From Paramacrobiotus metropolitanus (lineage: Eukaryota; Tardigrada; Eutardigrada; Parachela; Macrobiotidae): DNA of 64,000 nucleotides. The position numbers and the translations under genes were made by a program. Below the pieces are notes generated by a model. It was not told where the DNA came from and made no database searches. It saw only the letters and a program-made list of their open reading frames with translations. Every line of letters starts with the position of its first letter. Position 1 is the stretch's first letter. The stretch covers positions 30,147 to 94,146 of the forward strand of contig NW_026570472.1 in NCBI RefSeq assembly GCF_019649055.1. Direction: 5' to 3'. Of the stretch, positions 22,801 to 32,279 are shown one piece after another.

Positions 22801-23764
22801 ATATGTACTCAAATAGGCAAACTCCGTGTTGTCTATCGGCCTTCTGATGTTAAAAAATGCCAACAAATTCGATACCAAGCAGGTTGGTTTTTATTAGATC
22901 TAAGAGAAAATTGAGGCACCTACAGTTTCTTGTAGACATAGCATAGGATTCAAATCCACGGTTTGGTATCTGTTTTCACGCAGGGATCCTATGCTTTGTC
23001 TACGAGAAACTACAATGGCTCGATCTTGTCTTAGATTTCGCAGGTGCCAAACTGTTTGATATCAAAACTCTCGCTAATTTTTTTTATTCTTTTGAGGTTG
23101 CGCACGGGCCCGGGTAAATTAGGTTCGAACTGTGCAAGTTCCAATTTCTTGAGTCTAGCATACGAGTCTACTGTCTACGCGCAATGGACATGACCGACTT
23201 ATTTTGGTTTGTTGTTAGTCTTGTTTTCAGAATATCGGTCCTCGGATCGAGTGTCCAGTGTAAACCACATTTATGGTGTTCACTTTAAGTTAGCAAATTC
23301 CTGGTGTTTGCTCGGCACTTACGGTTTGCTGCACGCAGCACTGTTGGCAGCGGGATCTTGAGGAAGGCCGAGGCCGCCAGCAGCTGACTGGTGGCGGCGG
23401 GACCTCCGGAGCCGTTGCGGGAGTGACGGGTGTCGATGGGCAGACCGGGATGCAGCGCCGCCTGCAGGACGAGATGCGCGGCCCACGGGTCAATGTGCGC
23501 CGGCAGATTGACGTGAAATCGGTCGTTCTGACGGTGACATGGCAACGCCAACGCTTCCACCGCGGACCAGCGGCCGTACGCCACAAACTCCCCTGTCACC
23601 ACGGTCACCAGCTGCGGCGGTGCGCTCCGTTCCTGCTCGCTGTCACCGCTGACGCTCGCACTCCCGGGATCGGGTTTGATCGCACCACAGCCGGGATCGG
23701 ACTTGATGCTCTTGGTGGTGCTGTTGCTGGCGTCGTCCGCTTTTCGCTTTCCCGTTTTGTCCAT
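19879..23764 (-). CDS. BTB-BACK-Kelch protein, locus A (complete member)
   Basis: Four exons on the minus strand: 23764-23323, 22548-22283, 22042-21402 and 20392-19879, with consistent GT-AG junctions and phases (1, 0, 2), giving 620 residues. The N-terminus has a KRKADD basic stretch (possible nuclear localisation signal) and an acidic/Pro-rich segment. A BTB-like domain follows in exon 1 (VVTGEF.AYGRWSAVEAL to the LLAASAFLKIP helix), then a BACK-like domain (LRQDFIPFSTEMALYQ then VMKWFRVDYPARW). After an intervening beta-rich region come Kelch repeats with YFIILGGY, GYLYVTGG and LHVCGG blades. KLHL-type proteins usually act as substrate adaptors for Cullin-3 ubiquitin ligases; that role is inferred. 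The very C-terminus (SSGGLCHADCQL) is out of register with the paralogues because of a small deletion. MITEs sit in introns 1 and 3. Confidence 0.8.
20755..21010. mobile_element. PIF/Harbinger-like MITE in intron 3 of Kelch locus A
   Basis: Terminal inverted repeats GGCGCCATCCATAAATTA(a)GTCACGCA and its near-complement (about 20984-21010) enclose 256 bp, flanked by TTA at 20752-20754 and 21011-21013. A 3-bp TWA/TTA target duplication and GG(c/g)-type ends fit PIF/Harbinger. The interior is G-rich (AGGGGAGGGGAGG and similar). There is no coding capacity. Confidence 0.75.
22747..23285. mobile_element. Palindromic MITE in intron 1 of Kelch locus A
   Basis: The left end AGTGTAACCCATAAATGTGG is mirrored at about 23245-23285 (CCACATTTATGG...CACTTT). 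The interior holds a further inverted repeat around GATCTAAGAGAAAATTGAGG / CTACGAGAAACTACAATGGC. This inner part resembles the inner part of the element at 2207-2773, so the two belong to one family with diverged ends. The target duplication is not clear. Confidence 0.6.
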
Positions 23765-25784
23765 GGTCGGGTTTGCTGCAAACATGTAAGTACCGTAAAA
23801 TCAATGGTGATGCTAATTTGATCTTAGACACAGAAAAAAGCGTAGAGTACGGAAATCTAAGAAAGCTAACGGAAATCGATTCTCGCAGACACTGCGGCAA
23901 AATAGGTTACTTTCGAAAAGCAATACGAATACTGGGAAGTATCGAACAAATCCTGATTTCATAAACAGCTAGACGAACTTACCGAACACCAATGCTTCAA
24001 GAAAGGCAGTACAAGGGCCCGTTCAGGCATACACCTATCTATCTTAATTGCTTAGTGGGATTTGAGTTCAACCGGGGACAACCACCTAATTGCATTAGGT
24101 CCCAAAATTGCGTTCACGCAGCACACCTATGCTAACGTTAATTACCTAGCTCTTAATTGGTAGATAGCAATGCGCAGCCTGAACAGTGCTTTCCTATCAA
24201 AAGGTACCTTTTCGTTTGTTCCGTAGACGCAATGGTTAAGACAAATAGGAACCACTCGAGGTTCCTATTTGTCACGGATACACATGTATTTCTGATTGAA
24301 ATGCTTTCACCATGATTATGCATGACCTAAAAAATGTTTGATCCAGGATACGACTGATCTGGCTTTTACGAGTAACAGACAAATGCCGTACTTTAACGTT
24401 TACAATCTACTAAATCATAAATGCTAGCACATTTTAAATGGTATCGTGCGTTTGTTGCATAAGCAAATCTGCATTTAATGCAAAGTTCCATTTATATAAT
24501 TAAAACACACGCGATAATATGTTGATCTATATGTGTGTTTGTGAAATTAGAGATCTACCGCTAGCAAAAACAATATGTACTTTGCTAGCAAAAACAATAT
24601 GTACTTTTCACTGGGTTCTAAATTTAATTTGAGAAAGACCATCGGTACTGGTAAGTCTGCACCTGCAGTTAATAAATATATAGCTTCATGTGACCAGCCG
24701 CTTGATGAAGATGGAAATTTCAACTTTACTAACACCGTGGAAATATTTCGTTTATACTTTAAAGGAACAAAACTCTTTCATATTTATTTATTGCCTTATG
24801 ACGTGATAGACTTTCACTGCTCTATACAGCGATCCTCATACGTGCACCCAGTCCGTGCTTTTTTATAATTTGTTCTCGATATACTGTTACAAATAATTGT
24901 ATTAAAGCTGTGGTTACACTTTGCGGTTAGTAAACTTTTCACTTCGGCACTAGGCAGTAGGCAACCGCCCGCTGTTTCGGCAACTGGCAACCGCCCACGG
25001 TTATTGTAGGCAGCGCTATACGCATCCGCCCATTGTGACGGTAGCGAGCAGCCGCCCGAGGCGGTTGAGCGGTGCATTATGGTGAGCCGATATTAGGCGT
25101 ATGGCAAGCCGAATAATTAACGAACCAACTGTCGGGTAAATATGTCGAGTAAATACGACATATTATGTCGGGTAAATACCGAAATTACGAACACTGTATT
25201 ATCTGGTGTGTTGTGAGACGTTTCATTTTTTGAACCTGGAAAACTGATTTCGACTTTTGCCCGCTTTTGAAGCACTGACTTTAACATGCATTCAGTAATT
25301 TATTGTATTTATTGCAACAAATAAATGGCACCCAAAGAACTGAAATACTGAGGTAGCGCAAGCGTGAAATCCGTTTTTATTCTCTGCAATTGCGATTAAA
25401 TAATATATGGTGAAGCACACGGAACTGTTACCGTTAATGTTATTACACATATTTATCCTACAGTGACGCAGTCATTTAATAATCGATCTTTATAAACAGT
25501 AAGAGTGTGAAAATAATTACCATTCTGTGATTCTATTATATTCTGTCATTATATTCGCATAAATACAGATAGGTGGCTTGCGTTCACGCAAACCCGACTG
25601 ACTATCGCAGTCGCCTAAACAACAACTTTTATAGCACCTATCCAAAGGTGTCTGTGTGAACGCAATTCTGCTCCCTATTTAGGTATCTATTTAGCAAAGC
25701 GGGCCGCGTTCACGCATACTGCTAAAAAACTGGCCGTTTTGGGCGGCGCTTCAATAGAAAATGGATAGATAGAAGTCAGCGTGA
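23765..25784. other. Upstream region of Kelch locus A, repeat fragments
   Basis: No gene is supported. There is a 23-bp tandem duplication (GCTAGCAAAAACAATATGTA) at about 24560-24605 and scattered GCAACCGCCC-type repeats at about 24955-25065. Segments around 24015-24190 and 25570-25800 share GTTCACGCA and CACCTATC motifs in both orientations and look like MITE fragments. A 97-codon frame at 24575-24868 has no recognised homology. Confidence 0.4.
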
Positions 25785-26365
25785 ATCCGGCCCAAGATTG
25801 CCCCACGTGCCAAATGTTTGACACTTTGACAGGTGATAATGCAAGTGGGAGAAATCAGAGCTGTAGATCCTCTGCTGAATTTTACGTCGTTTGAACTTTG
25901 AACCAATAATAAGAAGACCAAAAGGGTTGAAGAAATTTGCCGAATGAACCGTCCACTACACATGCAGCACCAAGCACGCGAACGGTATCTGGGGAGGCGG
26001 CCAACATGAGGACCTGACGTGAGAATGGGCGTGGTCGAGACAGCGGATTGGTTGACGCGTGAGCCGGCGTCGGCACAGTGGACGCGGAATCTTTGTGAGT
26101 CAGCTTCCACTTATCGGCGGTTTCTTCTTCAGGCAGGCACCGCGCCGCCTTGCGCTGGCTCATTCTTCTATCAACGCCGAATCAGGAGACAAAGGCACTC
26201 ACAGATACGAAAGACGACCCTGGATATGAGCCTGAAATCACGCTCATCGGCACGCGATGCCGTTATTGTGCGTGAACGACCTGAATAACATTTTTTTGCT
26301 GTAGCTGCATAGTGTGTTCTGTTTGTATGTACAGTTTATCGGCTGTGATTAGATAAAAATGCAGA
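25785..26365 (-). promoter_or_regulatory. Shared upstream module, copy of Kelch locus A
   Basis: On the minus strand this segment matches modules lying 5' of loci B, C and D: GCATTTTTAT.TAATCAC, AACTGTACATAC, CGAGCG.CGACGAGCG, GCTGACTCACAAAG, CAACCAATCCGCTGTCTCGACCACGCCC, and later CACGTGG. TGACTCA is an AP-1-type site and CCAAT sits in the AACCAATCC stretch. It lies about 2 kb upstream of the locus A start codon in the same relative orientation as the others. A promoter/5' untranslated role is inferred. A mobile repeat is the alternative. Confidence 0.5.
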
Positions 26366-26526
26366 TAACCAAATTACACGTAAATAATTAAAAATTTTTG
26401 TTTGACGATGGATTGTGTTCTCTGTTCAGAGTCGGCTATTATTGCATAAATCGGATTTAGATCGGATCGAATCGGATCGGATGTTATTGGATGTTTTGGT
26501 AGGGCTTCATTACTAATTTTGTAATA

Positions 26527-27109
26527 CAGTGAAACCTCCAAGATACGTACACTTCCGTTCAAAAATTTTCGTACGTATCTCAGAGGTGTACGTACCATAG
26601 AATCGCCACCCCAAGCCCCCCTGGGGGGGCTGTATAATGAGGGCAGTGCCCCACCGCGGAATACTCAGTGTACTGCATTCTACTGCACTGTATACTGCGT
26701 GCAGTTCTGAAATGTACTGCAAATGTTATATGCTGCACTAGTTCATACACATTTTTATCTTTTTACAGCATATAAGCAGGCGGAAATAGTCTCTCCCACA
26801 TACTTCAAACAGAAAACATCGTCCGAATCAGTTCAGAACAAAAGACAACATTTAGATTATCACAATTTTCCCATCAAATATTTAAAAATTAAATGCTGAC
26901 TCCCCGGTTACGTATATTCGAGGTGATTGCGTACAGTTCAATGCTTAGGCGGTACAGAGAAAAGGTGTACGTGTACGCATCGTAGAGGTGTACGTTACGT
27001 AGAGGTTCCCCCTGTACTGTAGTCTACGGAGAGTTTCGGTACAGAATTTTTTGTACTTAAGATAGAGGTGTACGTATCTTGGGAGTGTACGTAAGAGGAG
27101 GTTTTACTG
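26527..27109. mobile_element. pogo/Tigger-like MITE
   Basis: The left end CAGTGAAACCTCCAAGATAC and right end (complement of GAGGAGGTTTTACTG) form terminal inverted repeats of the CAGTnAAACCTC type. TA flanks lie at 26525-26526 and 27110-27111. GTACGTATCT and GAGGTGTACGTA motifs recur near both ends. These are typical pogo/Tigger-type terminal features. No transposase frame is present in the 583 bp. Confidence 0.8.
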
Positions 27110-27261
27110 TAGTAGTGTCTTGCTAATATTACTGTGATAATTATACGGAAATAAACATTAGTCCATTTGAAATGTCAAAATCTAATTAGGTCCACGTGAG
27201 AGAACGCCAGCACAGCTGACCTCCCATTATTCTTTTACGACCAACTACCTTACTTCAGGTC

Positions 27262-28260
27262 TGCATTTTTATTTAATCACACCCGATGAACTGTACATAC
27301 AAGCAGAACGCACCGTTACAGCTACAGCAAAAACATCTTGTTCAGATCGTTCTCACGCCCAGTCACGCCATCGAGCGGAGACGAGCGAGGCTTGCAGGCT
27401 CATTTGCAGTGTCTTCTTTCGGCCCGCGCTCAAGCTCGGACTTCCGACTTGGACTACTAAAACTTGGGCTCGGACCACACTTGGACTTCTAAACTTGAAC
27501 TTTTAAACTTGGACTTGGACTTCAAAACCTGGACTTCTAACTTGGACTTCTCCTTGGAAAGTACTAGTTTGCCTAAGAAATCTGAGTAATCTAAGAAAAC
27601 CAAGAAACCTAAGAAATCTAAGTAGCCTAAGAAACCTAAGAAACCCAAGAATTCTAAGAAAAGTCCAAGTTGAAGAGTCCAAGTCCAAGTTTAGAAGTCC
27701 AAGTGTGGTCCGAGTCCAAGTTTTAGTAGTCCGGGTCCAAGTCCGAGCTTGAGCACGGGCCTCTTCTTTCCCATGTGTGAGCGCGCTTGCCGGTGGAATC
27801 CGTCTGTCCAATCTGTGCGCGTGGCGCATGCTCATCTCCGAACGTACGTTGATATAGGAGTGAGTCAGCGCAAGGCGTAGCTGCCTGCCTGAGCACCTGC
27901 CTGACCAAGCAACCGCCGATAAGTAGGAGCTGACTCACAAAGGATCCGCGTCAACAGTGCAAACACCGGTACGCGTCAACCAATCCGCTGTCTCGACCAA
28001 GCCCGTTCCCACGTCAGGTCGGCATGCTGGTCGCATCCACAGACAACTGTTGCTGAGTTGGTGCTCCGTCTGTACTGGGCAGATCATTCGCCAAACTTTC
28101 GCCTACGTGGTTAGCTGACATTGCCGATTTATTTTATCAGTTCAATCTTCGACTTAAACTTTGCAGACGAAGTACAACTTGGTCTCTGATAGTTGAACAC
28201 TTACTTGGTCCAACTTTCCATATTGCTTGTCAAACACATGGCACGCGCCCCGCAGTCACC
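27262..28260 (+). promoter_or_regulatory. Shared upstream module of Kelch locus B
   Basis: The segment has the same ordered blocks as the modules of A, C and D, including GCATTTTTATTTAATCAC, the CGAGCG/ACGAGCGAGGCTTG block, GAATCCGTCT.TCCAATCTG, GCTGACTCACAAAGGATCCG and GTCAACCAATCCGCTGTCTC. It ends just before the locus B start codon at 28300. Its first half is split by a 341-bp foldback transposon (27421-27761). Basal promoter elements could not be pinpointed. Confidence 0.5.
27421..27761. mobile_element. Foldback MULE-type element with 9-bp target duplication
   Basis: The element has long terminal inverted repeats of about 110 bp starting GGCCCG(c/t)GCTCAAGCTCGG and built from CTTGGACTT units. 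It is flanked by the 9-bp direct repeat TCTTCTTTC at 27412-27420 and 27762-27770. The related modules upstream of C and D lack it, which confirms the insertion. The centre holds CCTAAGAAA units. The 9-bp duplication and long TIRs suggest the Mutator superfamily. Confidence 0.85.
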
Positions 28261-28299
28261 GTGCAGTGCAACATATTTCACGCGATAGCGAACCTGATG

Positions 28300-30178
28300 A
28301 TGGACAGTCGGGGAAAGCGTAAAGCGGACGACGCTGGCGGCAGTGCTCAAAGGATTACCCGGATTAGGCTTGATCCCGGCCGTGACGTCAGCGCGAGCGC
28401 CAGTGGTAGCGGAGAGCCGGAAGGGGCCGGGATGACCGTCCAGGCGACCGTGGCTTCGAGCACCACCGACGGCGTCCACCCAGCAAATTCGCGCCAAATC
28501 CCGCCGCGGCTGCCGCCGGCCCATCTGCCCGTGGCCGACGCGCATCTGACACTCGGCGCTTTGCTGGCGCTTCTTCGGCAGGATTTCATTCCCTCCTCAA
28601 CGGAAATGGCATTGTATCTGGTAAGGAAACTGGCCGAGGCCGGTAGGCAGCCGCACGAGAATGATGGTGGCGTCGACAGTTTGCGACGACGGTTTCCTGT
28701 CTGCATTTTGTTATACTCGAATAGCCAGTAAAATTGTGTACAGTCTGTAGAAAACCATCTGATGTACGAGCAGTAACTTCAAATAGGTAACTTGAAATGC
28801 TTTATCGTAAATAGTAAAGCCAGTTAACGGTAAATACAGTGCTGTATTGAATCACGTGATAAGCGGTACAGTGTATAAATCTAAGCAGCCCAAGCAACGC
28901 TTTGTATGAGTACACTGCCATCACTACACTCCAAAATAAAGCTGTTGTTGTGTTTGATATCTGTCTGCCTTGTTAGAAGGTGATGAAATGGCTCCGCGTG
29001 GACTATCCAACGCGTTGGACTGCGGAAAACTTCCGGGTGGTCCTGGCGGAGCTGCGGCGGGATCTAATTCCCGACATGCTGCCACTGGCCCTCCTCACGG
29101 CCACCGGACCGCTGCGCGACGTTTTACTGGAGCTGCAGGCGCGCCTCTTCCTACCAGACGCCATCCGGTACACCGCAGCGCCACGGGAACGCCATTTCAT
29201 CGAAGTGGCCTGCCTGTTCTACACCGATCGCCACCAGACCAGTCTCCGCCTGTACGACGCGCACCACAACACACTGCACCGCGTCCCGCTGCCGGTGGAA
29301 CTGCAGACGTGGAATGTCGCGAAGATGATGGGCCCGGTGGTGGACAACCGGGTGTGGTTCCGTGTCGAGCACGGCAAGGAGCGTCGAGCGTACGCCTTGA
29401 CGATGAAGATGAATGAGGATGCTGGTGGTGATCCCATGACGACGGAGATTGAGGGCATGTTCAAGGGGAAACTGACGGAAGCGGCCTCGCCGCTGGTCAG
29501 CCTCAACGGCCTGGTCTACGGCTGGAGAACCAACGCGGATTCATACACGTTTAATCCCGACGCACGCCTCTTCGGGTATGATGTTCGCAATCCCAACTGC
29601 CTTCGGTTAGTTAGTTCTCACAACAACGTGCACAAATCATTCAACGACAGAATATACAAGTGTGTATCAGTTTGGTTCGAATTAGCAGGAAAGAAGCGGC
29701 ATCTGACGTGTGGAACAACCGGTATGTCATCATCCTGGGCGGGTATCCGGCCACCGGCGAAATGTACGACGCCGTGACGAACCTGTGGAGTGAGATGCCG
29801 GCGATGCTGCATCCGCGCTGCAGCTTTGCCGCCAAAGTCCTCAACGGCTACCTGTACGTGACGGGCGGAGTGGGTCCCGAGTCGGCCGTCCTTCGCAGCT
29901 GCGATCGGCTGCAGCTGGGCGTGGCCGGGGCACAGTGGCAGCCAGTGCCCAATCTGGTCGTGCCGCGCTACGGACACTGCATGTTCGCCTTGAATGACCA
30001 GCTGTTCGTGTGCGGGGGATCCAGCCGCCTCGGGGTGCCGCTGCCCAACTGGGAGAAGTACGACGTCGCGGCGAATCGTTGGAGTATTGTGCACCCGCTG
30101 GAGGATCCCCAGGCTGCTTCCTCCCCGGTGTCGGCCTGTGTGACGCTCACCGTCCACCACAAAATGCTGCGACGTTGA
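28300..30178 (+). CDS. BACK-Kelch protein, locus B (BTB domain deleted)
   Basis: Three exons: 28300-28620, 28977-29605 and 29689-30178, with consistent phases (0, 2) and 479 residues. It is a paralogue of locus A, but in the first exon the sequence jumps from the acidic leader (SGSGEPE) straight into the exon-2 equivalent (MTVQATVASS). The whole BTB domain and intron 1 are therefore gone, and the frame is kept. The BACK-like region (LRQDFIPSSTEMALYL, VMKWLRVDYPTRW) and Kelch blades (YVIILGGY, GYLYVTGG, LFVCGG) are intact, with no stop. Without BTB it should not bind Cullin-3 or dimerise in the usual way, so it could act as a competitor of its paralogues or be drifting. An ATG three bases upstream of the chosen start is equally possible. 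An AATAAA lies at 30446. Confidence 0.7.
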
Positions 30179-30469
30179 AAGCGGTGGTTCGCACTTGTTA
30201 TAGTTGTTGCTTGTCGCTGCGTTTTCGATGTTTTGATATAGGACCAAGTTTCTTCGCATTTGTTGGCATTTTTTAATTCGCCCTTTTAAGCTTTTTCTGT
30301 AGCACCGTCAGGCCAAAGGATGGTTTCACTAAAACGCTGCTGGGCAAACAGATGCCTTAACCAGTACATGCGCTTGCTTTTTAATTTTGATCGGTACTGT
30401 ATCGTTAATGACTGAGTTTTTTTATGCATTGGGGTTTTAATGTATAATAAAGCAAATGCAAGAATGCAC

Positions 30470-31005
30470 CACGTGCCAAACGTTTAAGCGGCAATATTGG
30501 AGCGGGTGAACAACGGTAAGAGATCCAGCTGAATTCCCTCTGTTGAATTGGACGTTAAAGTTTAAACTGAAAATTAAATCGGCAAAAACAACCAGCCACG
30601 TTGGAGAAATTTCGCTGAATGGTCTGCCCAACACACACGGAGCGCCATCTCAGCTAACGGCGCCTTGTGGACGCGGCCAGCATGCGAACCGGATATGGGA
30701 ATGGGCGTTGCCGCGACAGCGGATTGGTTGACGCGTACGCCGGGCGAGGGCACTGTGGACGCGGAACCTTTGTGAGTCAGCTCTCTGCTTATTTCTCATT
30801 CAGACAGACAACGCGCCGCCTCGCGCCGGCTCGCTCTTTTATCAACGTCGATTCAAGAGACAAGCACGCGCCACGCGCACAGATTGCGAAGGCAGATTCG
30901 ACCGGCAAGCGCGCTCACAGATGAGAAAGGCGACCCTGGATTATCAGCCTGGAAACGCACTCGTCGCCGCTCGATGACTTAACAGAGCGTGGAATCACCT
31001 GGGTC
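30470..31005 (-). promoter_or_regulatory. Orphan inverted copy of the shared upstream module
   Basis: Read on the minus strand, it carries the same blocks as the four gene-associated modules (CACGTGG near the 3' end, GCTGACTCACAAAGGTTCCG, CAACCAATCCGCTGTC, CGCCCATTCCC). It points away from locus C, towards the end of locus B, and no BTB gene follows it on that strand. It and the locus C module form an inverted pair separated by about 220 bp. Confidence 0.5.
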
Positions 31006-31224
31006 CTGAACAACGGCATTCGCTGGTGAACCGCAGAATGGGAGATCAGCCGTGTCGGCGTTTCTCTCACGTACATCTTGTTAAATGCAGGCTGCTTGAG
31101 CCCGATTTATGCCAAACCAACCGACTCCGTAAAAAAAAATTAATACAACAATAATCGAAAATTTGACGCTGATCTGACGTTGTGTTAAATTAGTTGTGTT
31201 TGCAATTTTGTGAACTGTATTTTT

Positions 31225-31805
31225 CGTTCAGATCTGTGTCTTTATTTGATCATAACTAATAAACTGTACATACAGACAGAGAAAACTATACCATTAAATC
31301 ACCAAAATATTGTTTCAAATCGTTCCTCCGCCTAGTTACGTTATCGAGCGGCGACGAGCGAGGCTTGCTTTTATGCTCATTCCCAGGGTCGTCTTTCCCA
31401 TGTGTGAGCGCGCTTGCCGCTCGAATCCGTCTTTCCAATCAGCTGCGAGCGTGCTTATCTCTTGGATCTGCGCTGACGACGCCGGCGAACGCGTCAACCA
31501 ATCCACTGTCTCGGCAGCGCCCATTCACACGACAAGTTGGCACGCTAGCAGCCTCCACTGACGCCGTTCGCTGAATTGGTGCTGCCTGTGCGTCGGAAAG
31601 ATCATTCAGCAGAAGTTATTCTTCATGGCTGGCTGTCATTGCTGATTTAATTTCCCGGTTTAAGCTTCAACGTAAAACTAAGAAGGGGAAATACAGTTAG
31701 ACCTAGTATCGCTTTCCACTTGTATACTTTTTGGATATTTCCTGTCAATTATTCGGCACGTGGTGCAATCTTGCCTTTGCTTTCTCTAAGCGGATTGATA
31801 TTTGG
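31225..31805 (+). promoter_or_regulatory. Shared upstream module of Kelch locus C
   Basis: Its blocks match the other modules (AAACTGTACATAC, GTTATCGAGCGGCGACGAGCGAG, TTTCCCATGTGTGAGCGCGC, GTCAACCAATCCACTGTCTC). The AP-1-like TGACTCA block is deleted here. At its 3' end a GTAAGTACG sequence (about 31805) aligns with a GTACGTACG in the locus D module, compatible with the splice donor of a non-coding first exon. Confidence 0.5.
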
Positions 31806-32279
31806 TAAGTACGTGTAAATTTTTTTCCACACTGGATCTGCCTTTGCCGCTTGCTCCACTTACTTCCCTATTTGGCAGTCTGATGCTTAGACTATACTTT
31901 CTCATGCTAATTAATTGGGACACATTTTCTGGTTACACTTGTTCTGGTGGGCAATAATCTCCAGTTTTCGTACGACTGTTCTAAGGGATGTTGTTCTGCC
32001 GAGACGTTTTGCTTCCGCTAATTTGCCACGCTAGCCTTCAAAGCAGCGTTTATGTACGTAGCCGTATGAATTTCTGAAGGCGGTGAGATAGCAAAATGCT
32101 CGATCGTGTACCTGAATGACCTTTCTTTAGTTCCAATAGATCTGAAGTTTCTTAGGATTCTAAAGCATTCTTAGGTGCCCACGACAACCAGCTGCAGAGC
32201 AAGCGTAAAATACCTAGTATAGAGCAAATAAAGTAAGCAGCACCTGTGGTTTGACTGGTTGTATGTAGGAAGCCTGATC

